NCBI GenBank assembly: GCA_964392615.1
Contig: CAYMRB010000421.1
Location: 1-8,779 of the forward strand
Reading direction: 5' to 3'
Length of the DNA stretch: 8,779 bases
Origin: CAYMRB01 sp964392615
Lineage (GTDB): Bacteria; Planctomycetota; UBA8108
Part shown: piece by piece, positions 1-6,943 of the stretch
Layout of the letters: each line of letters starts with the position of its first letter
How positions within the stretch are numbered: position 1 is the first letter of the stretch
Translations under genes and position numbers: made by a program
The notes under the pieces: generated by a model
Database searches by the model: none
What the model was told of the DNA's origin: nothing
Seen by the model: the letters and a program-made list of their open reading frames with translations, nothing else

Positions 1-132
1 CAAACCGACGCCGACTCCGAAACCGACCCCGACTCCGACTCGGAAGCCGACACCGAAACCGCCCCCGATCCTCAGGCCCGCCTCGCGCCCCGCTCGCCGT
101 GCGCCGGACCGCACGCTTGCGCTCGTGGATGA
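1..132 (+). other. Possible 3' end of an upstream ORF with an acidic repeat tail
   Basis: The frame beginning at base 1 is open from the window edge to a TGA at 130-132. It reads an acidic stretch (TDADSETDPDSDSEADTET) followed by a Pro/Ala/Arg/Cys-rich stretch. If real, it is the tail of an upstream protein, and its stop overlaps the GTG start of the MoxR gene at 125 by 8 nt, as expected in a coupled operon. However, all three forward frames are open here because of the repeat, the stretch after the repeat looks unlike normal protein, and no domain can be recognised. It is recorded as a possibility only. Confidence 0.2.
4..69. repeat. Degenerate tandem hexamer repeat, NCCGAC type, at left edge
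   Basis: Eleven consecutive 6-base units can be read, for example ACCGAC, GCCGAC, TCCGAA, CCCGAC and TCCGAC; nine of the eleven keep the CCGA core. The unit is two codons long, so a gain or loss of units keeps the reading frame. All three forward frames are open: one reads Lys/Thr-Pro repeats, one an acidic Thr/Ser/Glu-Asp repeat, one an Arg-rich repeat. Read on the minus strand, one frame gives Ser-Glu/Ser-Gly/Ser-Val repeats, like the repeat at the right edge. It touches the window start, so its true length is unknown. Confidence 0.85.
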
Positions 133-1141
133 GATCGGCGCGGTGGTTCTGCGGTTGGAGCGGGAGGTCGGGCGCGTCGTGGTCGGTCAGAGCGCGGTCG
201 TCGAGCAGCTGTTCGTCACGCTGTTCGCGGGCGGCCACGCGATTCTCGAGGGGGTGCCGGGGCTTGCGAAGACGCTCGTCGTGAACACGTTGGCGTCGGC
301 GCTGTCGCTCGAGTCGGGGCGTATCCAGTTCACGCCGGATCTGATGCCGAGCGATGTGACGGGGACGACGGTGGTGCAGGAAGATCGGGCGACGGGGCAG
401 CGGGAGTTCGCGTTCCGGCGCGGGCCGGTGTTCACGAACATGCTGCTGGCGGACGAGATCAACCGCACCCCGCCGAAGACCCAGGCCGCGCTGCTCGAGG
501 GCATGAGCGAGGGCAAGGTGACGGTCGCGGGGCAGCGCTACTCGTTGCCGGTGCCGTTCGTCGTTCTCGCGACGCAGAATCCGATCGAGCAGGAGGGCAC
601 ATATCCGCTGCCGGAGGCGCAGCTCGACCGGTTCCTGCTCAAGATTCTGATCGATTACCCGAACATGGCCGAGGAGCGGGCGATACTTCTGCGCACGACG
701 GGCAGTGCATCGTCGTCCGCGTCGCCAGTCGTGTCGCGCGATCTGATCCTGCGCGTCCAGACTCTCGTGCGCACGCTGCCCACGACGTCGCATATCGACG
801 AGTACGCGACCCGCCTCGTGCGTCGGTCGCGTCCCTCGGAGCCGGACGCGCCCGCGTGGGTCAAGGAGCACGTCGCGTGGGGTGCCGGACCGCGCGCCGC
901 GCAGGCGTTGATTCTCGCCGCGAAGGCGAAGACGTTGATGGAGGGACGGTTCGCGGTCACGCGCGCGGACATCCGCGCGGTCGCCCACCCCGTACTGCGA
1001 CATCGGATTCTGCCCAGCTTCATCGCGGAGGCCGAAGAGCTTTCCGCCGACGATCTCGTCGATCGTTTGCTCGAAGAGACGCCGGCTTTTGCAGAGAAAC
1101 GCGGCTATGACGTCGTCACCCGACGAATTCTTCGATTCTGA
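125..1141 (+). CDS. MoxR-family AAA+ ATPase
   Basis: A cytoplasmic AAA+ ATPase of 338 residues, the usual MoxR length, expected to hydrolyse ATP and remodel or activate partner proteins carrying vWA domains. The sequence shows Walker A GVPGLAKT (43-50), Walker B LLADEINR (107-114), sensor 1 ATQNP (149-153), the QLDRF arginine finger (R169) and a sensor 2 motif GAGPRA (253-258, R257). The C-terminal lid helices follow, with the typical HRILPSF and SADDLVDRLLE segments. The start is the GTG at 125, which gives the usual short lead-in before VVVGQ. No clear Shine-Dalgarno sequence precedes it, and the frame is open to the left edge with no earlier start codon, so a longer N-terminus cannot be excluded. 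The last 18 residues lie beyond the usual family end and overlap the DUF58 gene. Every key ATPase residue is present. The family is certain; the client is inferred from the neighbouring vWA genes. Confidence 0.95.
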   Translation: MDEIGAVVLRLEREVGRVVVGQSAVVEQLFVTLFAGGHAILEGVPGLAKTLVVNTLASALSLESGRIQFTPDLMPSDVTGTTVVQEDRATGQREFAFRRGPVFTNMLLADEINRTPPKTQAALLEGMSEGKVTVAGQRYSLPVPFVVLATQNPIEQEGTYPLPEAQLDRFLLKILIDYPNMAEERAILLRTTGSASSSASPVVSRDLILRVQTLVRTLPTTSHIDEYATRLVRRSRPSEPDAPAWVKEHVAWGAGPRAAQALILAAKAKTLMEGRFAVTRADIRAVAHPVLRHRILPSFIAEAEELSADDLVDRLLEETPAFAEKRGYDVVTRRILRF

Positions 1142-2033
1142 GCTCATCGCTCGACTGTCGCGGCTCGAACTCGTCGCGAAGCGCATCGTGGATGGCTTCC
1201 TGGCGGGGCGCAATCGCAGCTCGCGGCACGGATTCAGCGTCGAGTTCGTCGAGCACCGCGAGTACGTGCCGGGTGACGACCTGCGCCATCTCGACTGGAA
1301 GGTCCTCGGTCGGATGGACCGCTACTACATCAAGCGGTACGAGGAGGAGACGAACATCACCGCGCAGCTCGTGCTCGATGCGAGTGCGTCGATGACGTAC
1401 CGATCGGACGCCGTCTCGAAGTTCGAGATGGCGGCGACGGCCGCGGCCGGGCTGGGGTATCTGCTGCACCGTCAGCGCGATGCGGTCGGCCTCGCGATTC
1501 ACGACGCCGAGCTGAAGACGTTCACGCCACCGAGCGCGCGCAATCTCGGGCTCGCGAACATCGTGTCTCAGCTGCGGGGCACGGAGCCGACCGGCAAGTC
1601 GTCGCTCGAGCCGATCCTCAAGCGCGCTGCCCTGGAGCTGCCGCGTCGTTGCCTGTTCGTGATCATCTCCGATCTCTTCCTGCCGCTGGACGAGATCGAA
1701 GCGGGCTTGAAGTTCCTGCAGTACCACGGTCACGACGCGGTCATTCTGCAGACGCTCGATCAACACGAACGCACGTTCCCGTTCGAGTCCAACGTGCAGT
1801 TCCGCGGGCTCGAGTGCAATCGCAAGCTGCTCACCGAGCCGCACCGGCTGCGCGAGCGGTATCTGAAGGTGCTCGAGAAGTTTCTCGCGTCCGTGCGCAG
1901 GGCGTGCGAGAGCTGCGGGTTCGACTACCAACTCCTGACGACCGGCGAGTCCCTGTCGGCTGCGCTGTCCGTCATCCTCGCGGCGCGCGCGCGTCGGCGA
2001 CGGACGGCCGGTCGGGGAACGGGCGGAGCCTGA
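1107..2033 (+). CDS. DUF58 family protein with vWA fold
   Basis: A 308-residue DUF58 protein, the standard partner encoded directly after MoxR ATPases. It shows the DUF58 signature YVPGDDLRHLDWK (53-65), followed by RMDRYYIKRYEEETN (69-83). A vWA-type metal site follows: DASAS at 91-95 (DxSxS), a Thr-Gly at 162-163 and the SD of VIISDL at 188-189. No signal peptide or membrane segment is visible, so it is probably cytoplasmic, unlike DUF58 proteins with two N-terminal membrane helices. The tail is Arg-rich (RARRRR). The ATG at 1107 is preferred over the in-frame TTG at 1089 because a GAGA-type purine run sits about 8 nt ahead and the resulting N-terminus fits the family. It overlaps the MoxR gene by 35 nt in another frame and ends 2 nt before the next start, so co-translation is likely. 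The biochemical role of DUF58 is not established. Confidence 0.95.
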   Translation: MTSSPDEFFDSELIARLSRLELVAKRIVDGFLAGRNRSSRHGFSVEFVEHREYVPGDDLRHLDWKVLGRMDRYYIKRYEEETNITAQLVLDASASMTYRSDAVSKFEMAATAAAGLGYLLHRQRDAVGLAIHDAELKTFTPPSARNLGLANIVSQLRGTEPTGKSSLEPILKRAALELPRRCLFVIISDLFLPLDEIEAGLKFLQYHGHDAVILQTLDQHERTFPFESNVQFRGLECNRKLLTEPHRLRERYLKVLEKFLASVRRACESCGFDYQLLTTGESLSAALSVILAARARRRRTAGRGTGGA

Positions 2034-2035
2034 CC

Positions 2036-4375
2036 ATGCTCGAGCTCTTCGTCAACCCGCTCCTGCTCGGCGGACTCGCGTTCGCGTCGGCGCCGGTCAT
2101 CATCCATCTGCTGAACCGGCGGCGGTACCTCGTGCACGATTGGGCGGCGATGGACTTCCTGCTCGAGGCGCAGATCAGCAATCGTCGCCGCTTGCGCTTC
2201 GAGGACATTCTGCTGCTCCTCCTGCGCATGGCGGTGATCATCGCGCTCGTCATGGCGGTCTGTCGACCGATCGTTCGCGGGTTGGCCGGCTGGCGCGAGG
2301 ACGCGCGCGTGGTCGTGTTGGACGACAGCTTCTCGATGGCGGTCGCGTCGGCTCCGGACACCGTGTTCGGTACCGCGCGGCAGGGCGCGGTCGATCAGGT
2401 GCAGGACGCGATCGGCGGCGGCATTCCCGTCAGCGTGTGGCTCGGCTCGCGGCCGGGGGCCGATCCGCGTCGCATCGAGGGCGCGATTCGCGGCGGCGTC
2501 GTGGCGGAGGCGCGCGACGACGAGACGTCGCCCGAAGTCCTCGCGGCGCTCGCCGGCAAGGATCTGCTCGATTCGTTGCGGGAAGCGACACCGGGTGATC
2601 TGTCGCTGCGCTTCGCCGACGTCGTGCGCGCGGTTGCGGAGGAGAGCCGTCAGGACGAGACGCCGCAGGTGCGCTCGATCGTGCTCATCAGCGACTTCCG
2701 CGCCGTCGATTGGATCAGCGGCGACGGCTCGCTCGTCGGCTCGCTCGACGCGGCTTTCGAAGAGATCTCGCGCTACGAGCTCGACGAGCGGCTGCGCTTC
2801 CAGTTCGTCGACGTCGGCCTCGCGTCGACGCCGAACGTCGCGGTCACCGAGTGCCGCGTCGTCGACAGCCCGGTGTTGGCCGGAGTCCCGGTGCGCATCG
2901 CGGTCGAGGTGACGAACTTCGGCACGGAGATCGCCCCGCGGCTCGAGGGCACGCTCGAGATCGGCAAGCCGCTGGGCGCTGTGTTCGACCCGGTACAGAG
3001 GATTCCGCTGCCGCTCTTCGTCGACGTCGCGCCCGGCGAGTCGGCGCGCGTCGAGGTGCAGCACGCGTTCGAGAGCGGCGGCCAGTTCCCGCTGCGGGTA
3101 CGCATCGAAGGAGACGCGTTGTCGCGCGATGACGAGAGCTATGGCGTCGCGGTCGTACGCGACAAGCTGCGCGTCGTCATCGTCGACGGGGCGCCGGCCG
3201 TCGACCGATTCGCGCGCGAATCGGGGTACATCGTCACGGCGCTCGCGCCGCGCGGCGAGGTGCCGTCGGGCGTCGAGGCGTCGGTCGTCGACGGCGAGAT
3301 CACAGCTCAGGCGCTGCTCGACGCAGACGTCGCGATGATTCTCAACCGCGCCCGCATCAGCGAAGGCGAGCGCGACGTGCTCGAGGCGTTCTCGCGGCAG
3401 GGCGGAGGCATCGCGTGGTTCGTCGGCGCCAACGTCGATACGGCGGCGTATCGCGAGATCTCCGAGTTCGCGTCTCAGGAGGAGCGTGCGGTGCTCTTTC
3501 CGGCTGTCCTGCAGGAACCGGGCGACGCGTCCGACGACGCCGCCAACCGCGCGGAGCCGGTCTCCATCCGCTTCGGGGATTGGGACCATCCGACGCTGTC
3601 GCTCTTCCGCGGTCTCGAGAACCCGTCGCTCGAGGCGGTGTTGTTCTCGCGGTACTTCCGGCTCGCACCTCTGCCCGGGGCGTCCGTCATCGCGCACTTC
3701 GGTGACGACGAGGCGACTCCGGCGATCATCGAGTCCGGGCTTGCGCCCGCCGCCGACGGCGAGGAGCCCGGCGGGCGCATCGTCGTCTTCAACACGACGG
3801 CGGACCGAGACTGGAGCGACTGGCCGACCGATCCGAGCTATCCGATCCTGCTCCAGGAGTGGGCGCGTCACCTGGCTCGCCGTCGTGGCAGCGGGCGGGA
3901 GATGACGATGGGCGAGGCCCTCGTCGTGCGCACGCAGCCCGGAGTCGAATATCGACTCGAGGATATGCTCGGCGGTGAGGTCGAGCCGCACGAGGCGGGC
4001 GACCCGGATGGGATCGCGTTCGCGCCTCACCGCGCCGGACTGTACCGTCTCGTGTCCAAAGCTCGCGCCGGCGTTGTCGTCGAGAGCGACGGACGCGGTG
4101 CAACGGGCGGCATGATGGACGCGGCCGGCAACACGATCGAGTGGTTCGCATGGCGGCGCGCGAAAGAGGAGAGCGAGCTCGAGGCGCTGACTGCAGCGCG
4201 GCTCGAGAGGATCATCGCGCCGACGGGCATCGATTTCGCGATCGGCGACAGCATCGAGGTCGACGCGTTCCGCAACGAGCAGGAAGGCGAAGTGTGGCGT
4301 TGGCTGGCGTTGGCGGCGGGGCTGTTCCTACTGACCGAGCTCTTCGCCGCGTGGTGGTTCGGACGGCGATCATGA
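2036..4375 (+). CDS. BatA-type membrane protein: BatA N-terminal, vWA, Ig-like and GATase-like domains
   Basis: A 779-residue membrane protein. The N-terminus is a BatA (aerotolerance regulator N-terminal) domain: a first hydrophobic segment at about 7-25, the characteristic HLLNRRR (24-30), then a second membrane segment at about 58-80. A vWA domain follows with DDSFS at 96-100 as DxSxS and LISD at 217-220. Residues about 265-375 look like a CARDB/Ig-type beta domain (VAVTECRVVDSPVLAGVPV and following). Residues about 378-520 resemble a class I glutamine-amidotransferase fold, but the nucleophile region (GGGIAWFVGANVD) has no Cys. A final membrane helix lies at about 754-775, with RRS at the end. 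The ATG at 2036 is chosen because the BatA domain begins there and GGAG at 2025-2028 lies 7 nt ahead; the frame is open back to 1649, but that part only shadows DUF58. Its stop overlaps the following mini-ORF as ATGA. The role is probably an envelope partner of the MoxR/DUF58 pair; the function is unknown. Confidence 0.93.
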   Translation: MLELFVNPLLLGGLAFASAPVIIHLLNRRRYLVHDWAAMDFLLEAQISNRRRLRFEDILLLLLRMAVIIALVMAVCRPIVRGLAGWREDARVVVLDDSFSMAVASAPDTVFGTARQGAVDQVQDAIGGGIPVSVWLGSRPGADPRRIEGAIRGGVVAEARDDETSPEVLAALAGKDLLDSLREATPGDLSLRFADVVRAVAEESRQDETPQVRSIVLISDFRAVDWISGDGSLVGSLDAAFEEISRYELDERLRFQFVDVGLASTPNVAVTECRVVDSPVLAGVPVRIAVEVTNFGTEIAPRLEGTLEIGKPLGAVFDPVQRIPLPLFVDVAPGESARVEVQHAFESGGQFPLRVRIEGDALSRDDESYGVAVVRDKLRVVIVDGAPAVDRFARESGYIVTALAPRGEVPSGVEASVVDGEITAQALLDADVAMILNRARISEGERDVLEAFSRQGGGIAWFVGANVDTAAYREISEFASQEERAVLFPAVLQEPGDASDDAANRAEPVSIRFGDWDHPTLSLFRGLENPSLEAVLFSRYFRLAPLPGASVIAHFGDDEATPAIIESGLAPAADGEEPGGRIVVFNTTADRDWSDWPTDPSYPILLQEWARHLARRRGSGREMTMGEALVVRTQPGVEYRLEDMLGGEVEPHEAGDPDGIAFAPHRAGLYRLVSKARAGVVVESDGRGATGGMMDAAGNTIEWFAWRRAKEESELEALTAARLERIIAPTGIDFAIGDSIEVDAFRNEQEGEVWRWLALAAGLFLLTELFAAWWFGRRS

Positions 4376-4431
4376 CGTTTGCCATGAGTACATCGAGCAC
4401 ATTGAGCGCGGGGGCGCGGAGCGAGCGGTGA
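4372..4431 (+). CDS. 19-codon mini-ORF bridging two vWA genes
   Basis: The ATG at 4372 overlaps the stop of the BatA-type gene as ATGA. The frame runs 19 codons (MTFAMSTSSTLSAGARSER) and ends in a TGA at 4429-4431, which overlaps the GTG start of the next gene as GTGA. There is no separate ribosome binding site of note, and the peptide has no recognisable domain. The likely value is as a translation relay: ribosomes finishing the upstream gene could restart here and be delivered to the next start. It could equally be chance in a 52-nt gap, since two 4-nt overlaps are not rare in GC-rich DNA. Conservation of the frame in relatives would decide. Confidence 0.25.
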   Translation: MTFAMSTSSTLSAGARSER

Positions 4432-6827
4432 ACGCCTGGCTGCGAACATTGCTGGGGCTCGACGAAGGCGAGATCCCCGCCGGCGGCGAGACGCACTGGG
4501 AGTTCTCGAACTACCCGCATGGCGCTTGGCTCGTCGCAGCGATCGCCGTGACGGGGTGCGCGCTGGCTCTGATCGTGCTCCTCTACCGTCGCGAGAAGCG
4601 GCTCACGCCGTGGCGGCGAGCCACGTTGACGGCGCTGCGCCTCGGGGCGCTCGCGCTCGTCGTACTCATCCTCCTGAACCCGAGGCTCCTGACCGAGATT
4701 CACCTCGAGCACCCGGGGCGAACGCTCTTCCTCTTCGACGTCTCCGCGAGCATGGGCCAGCGGGACGACTACGAGGAGGACGAACGCGATATGGTCGAGG
4801 CCGTGACGGGCTTCGACACGGTCGCGGACGAGCCCTCGCGTGCGGACATCGCGCTCGCCGCGATCCAACGGTCGGACCTGATCGAGCGACTCGAGGAGCG
4901 CAATCGCGTCGGGCTCTTCGCTTTCGGCGCGGACGCCGAGGAGGTCGGTGCGATCGACACGGCGGAGGATGTCGCACCGGTCGCCGCAGAGACGAGCCTC
5001 GGCGAGTCGATCAGCACGGCGATCGACGCCTCGCGTCGCGATCCGCTCGCGGGTGTCGTCGTCGTCACGGATGGGCGCAGCAACACCGGCCGATCGGCCG
5101 TCGAGGCGCTGCGCGCGCAATCGTTCGGTAGCCGAGCGCCGATCTGGGCGATCGGCGTCGGCAAGTCGCACGTGGCACGCAACTACGCGGTCGAGGAGGT
5201 ATCGGTCCCGCCGGTCGTCGAGGTCGGCTATCCCGCGCAGATCGAGGCGCACATTTCGGCCATGGGCATCCGCGGGCCCGTGACGGTCGCGCTCTATCGC
5301 AGTCGGCCGGACGGCAGCGAGAAGGAACGTATCGAGGAGCGCGAGGTCGTCGCGAACACGACGGTGTTCGAGACGCGACTGAAGTTCGTCGACACGCCGG
5401 CTCACAAGGGCAAGTACCGCTACACCGTCCGCATGCCGCGGCGCGCCGGAGAGGTCGAGTGGCGCGACAACGTTCGCAGCGCGCGCACGACCGCCGCAGA
5501 GGAGCATCGGCGCGTGTTGCTCGTCGCCGGCACCGCGACGCCCGAGTACAAGTTCGTGCGCAACTTCGGCCTGCGCGATGACGGCGTGCAGCTCTCGTGC
5601 TGGCTGTCGAGCGCGGACCCGCGCCTGCAACAGGACGGCGACGTCATTCTGTACGAGCTGCCCCGCACGGACGAGGACCTGCGGATCTACGACGCCATCA
5701 TTCTGATGGATCCGGACCCGGAAGATCTGCCGAAGGACTTCCAACGCGCGCTGACGCGATTCGTTTCGGAGGACGGCGGCGGGCTGGCCTACGTCGCGGG
5801 CGAGGCCTTCACGCCGTTCGTCGCGTCGGACAGCTCGTGCTCGACGTTGCGGACGCTGCTGCCCGTGGATCTGGCCGCGTCGCGACCGCCGCGTGGCAAC
5901 GAGATCTCCTCGCGTCCATGGCAGGCGACGCCGACCGCGCGGGGGCTCACGCATCCGGTGTGTCGGCTGCTCGATTCCGCCGACGAGAACGAGACGGTCT
6001 GGGAAGTGCTGCCGCCGTTCTACTGGACGTACCCGACGTCGCGACTGCGACCAGCGGCCGTTGCCTTGCTGCGTTCGCCGCGTTCCGTGCTCGCGGCGAT
6101 CCATCGCGCCGGGTTGGGCGAGGTGCTCTTTCTCGGCAGCGACGACTTCTGGCGCTGGCGATCTTCCGACGTCTCGATTCACGAGCGCTTCTGGGCGAGC
6201 GCCGTTCGCTACCTCGCGATGGGCAAGTTCCAGACGGGCTCCGGCAAGGTGACCGTCGAGTCCGATCGCGATCGCTATCGCATAGGTGACGAGATTCGCA
6301 TCACGGCGCATCTCGTCGACGGACGCCGCCAGCCGGTGGACAAGCCTCGCGTCGAGGTCTTGGTCGAGGCCAGCACGGAGCGCGACGACCCCGACGCCAA
6401 TCCGACGACGATCGAGACCTCGGTGGGGGACTCGGATGCGCCGAGCCGATACACGGTCGCCCTGGCGCCGGTCGTCGGCGAGCCCGGGCGCTACATGGGC
6501 GTTCTTCGCGACGTCGAGGCCGGCGAGTACCAGGCGCGGATCGATCCCGAGGCCGAGTCGTACTTCCGGGTCGAGGCCCCGACCTCGGAGATGGAAGACC
6601 CGTCGCCCGACTTCGAGACCCTCGAAAGCCTGGCGCTCGAAAGCGGCGGGCGCCTGCTCACCGTCGGCGAGATCGACGAGCTGCCGGCGCTCGTTCCGGA
6701 GACGAAGGTCACCGAGGTGCTCGGTCGGCGCGCGACGCCTGTCTGGGACTCGTTCGCGATGATCGCGCTGTTTTGCGGCCTGCTCGTCGTCGAGTGGGTG
6801 CTGCGCAAGTGGTGGCGATTGAATTGA
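4428..6827 (+). CDS. Membrane-anchored vWA protein with GATase-like domain
   Basis: A 799-residue membrane protein of the large vWA/glutamine-amidotransferase-like type seen beside MoxR clusters. Two membrane segments lie at about 34-52 and 66-84 (LGALALVVLILLNPRLL). Next comes a vWA domain with an intact metal site: DVSAS at 104-108, Thr 189 in ETSLGES and TDGRSN at 214-219. Residues about 255-350 form a beta-rich Ig-like region. Residues about 362-465 resemble a GATase fold (RRVLLVAGTATPEYKFVRN, then DAIILMDPDPEDLP), but the elbow segment GGGLAYVAGEAF has no catalytic Cys. A second beta domain is at about 605-700. The C-terminus has a final helix at about 775-792 and a basic end (LRKWWRLN). 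The start is GTG 4428, with GGAG at 4418-4421 placed 6 nt upstream. It shares its overall plan with the preceding gene, suggesting ancient duplication or parallel subunits of one complex. The family assignment is firm; the cellular role is unknown. Confidence 0.92.
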   Translation: MNAWLRTLLGLDEGEIPAGGETHWEFSNYPHGAWLVAAIAVTGCALALIVLLYRREKRLTPWRRATLTALRLGALALVVLILLNPRLLTEIHLEHPGRTLFLFDVSASMGQRDDYEEDERDMVEAVTGFDTVADEPSRADIALAAIQRSDLIERLEERNRVGLFAFGADAEEVGAIDTAEDVAPVAAETSLGESISTAIDASRRDPLAGVVVVTDGRSNTGRSAVEALRAQSFGSRAPIWAIGVGKSHVARNYAVEEVSVPPVVEVGYPAQIEAHISAMGIRGPVTVALYRSRPDGSEKERIEEREVVANTTVFETRLKFVDTPAHKGKYRYTVRMPRRAGEVEWRDNVRSARTTAAEEHRRVLLVAGTATPEYKFVRNFGLRDDGVQLSCWLSSADPRLQQDGDVILYELPRTDEDLRIYDAIILMDPDPEDLPKDFQRALTRFVSEDGGGLAYVAGEAFTPFVASDSSCSTLRTLLPVDLAASRPPRGNEISSRPWQATPTARGLTHPVCRLLDSADENETVWEVLPPFYWTYPTSRLRPAAVALLRSPRSVLAAIHRAGLGEVLFLGSDDFWRWRSSDVSIHERFWASAVRYLAMGKFQTGSGKVTVESDRDRYRIGDEIRITAHLVDGRRQPVDKPRVEVLVEASTERDDPDANPTTIETSVGDSDAPSRYTVALAPVVGEPGRYMGVLRDVEAGEYQARIDPEAESYFRVEAPTSEMEDPSPDFETLESLALESGGRLLTVGEIDELPALVPETKVTEVLGRRATPVWDSFAMIALFCGLLVVEWVLRKWWRLN

Positions 6828-6884
6828 GCGGGTGACGAGAATTCCTTCTGACCACGAGAAGTTCGGGATAAGGATGGTGTCAGG

Positions 6885-6918
6885 TCGGACGCTCCAAGAG
6901 CGGGAACCGGACGTCCGA
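6885..6918 (+). repeat. Short nested inverted repeats in the spacer
   Basis: TCGGAC at 6885-6890 pairs with GTCCGA at 6913-6918. Inside lies a perfect small hairpin, CGCTC-CAA-GAGCG, at 6890-6902. The segment 6908-6917 (CGGACGTCCG) is itself a perfect 10-base palindrome. These could form alternative RNA structures or be an operator-like site ahead of the DUF4175-like gene. There is no T run, so it is not a standard terminator. The stems are short, and chance in GC-rich DNA is possible. Confidence 0.35.
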
Positions 6919-6931
6919 GCGACACGGCGAT

Positions 6932-6937
6932 GAGGGA
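6932..6937 (+). promoter_or_regulatory. Ribosome binding site of the DUF4175-like gene
   Basis: GAGGGA lies 6 nt before the ATG at 6944. It is the strongest Shine-Dalgarno match in the window and supports ATG 6944 over the in-frame ATG at 6977. Confidence 0.7.
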
Positions 6938-6943
6938 TCGCGA

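Larger units (their letters stand above)
6828..6943 (+). other. 116-nt intergenic spacer, the largest gap in the cluster
   Basis: This is the only real gap between genes. It holds short inverted repeats and the ribosome binding site of the next gene. I see no convincing sigma-70 promoter and no GC stem followed by a T run, so there is no sign of an intrinsic terminator. The downstream gene may be co-transcribed or have its own promoter; the sequence does not decide. Confidence 0.6.

Noticed and set aside
4..69. CRISPR array or phage attachment site at the left edge
   Set aside because: The units are 6 bases with no spacers, and no cas, integrase or tRNA gene is nearby.
1649..2035. A 129-codon N-terminal extension of the BatA-type protein
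   Set aside because: This part reads DUF58 DNA in another frame and has low-complexity Arg-rich sequence. The BatA domain starts at the ATG at 2036, which has a ribosome binding site.
1925..4030. A 701-codon open frame on the minus strand
   Set aside because: Antisense shadow of the BatA-type gene, with Arg/Asp/Glu/His-biased composition and no motifs.
6874..6886. REP-like element (TGGTGTCAGGTC)
   Set aside because: It resembles the core of some dispersed REP-type elements, but there is only one copy with no paired inverted core, so it cannot be supported from this window.
6885..6918. Intrinsic terminator after the second vWA gene
   Set aside because: Inverted repeats are present but the stems are short and no T run follows, so the terminator call is not supported.
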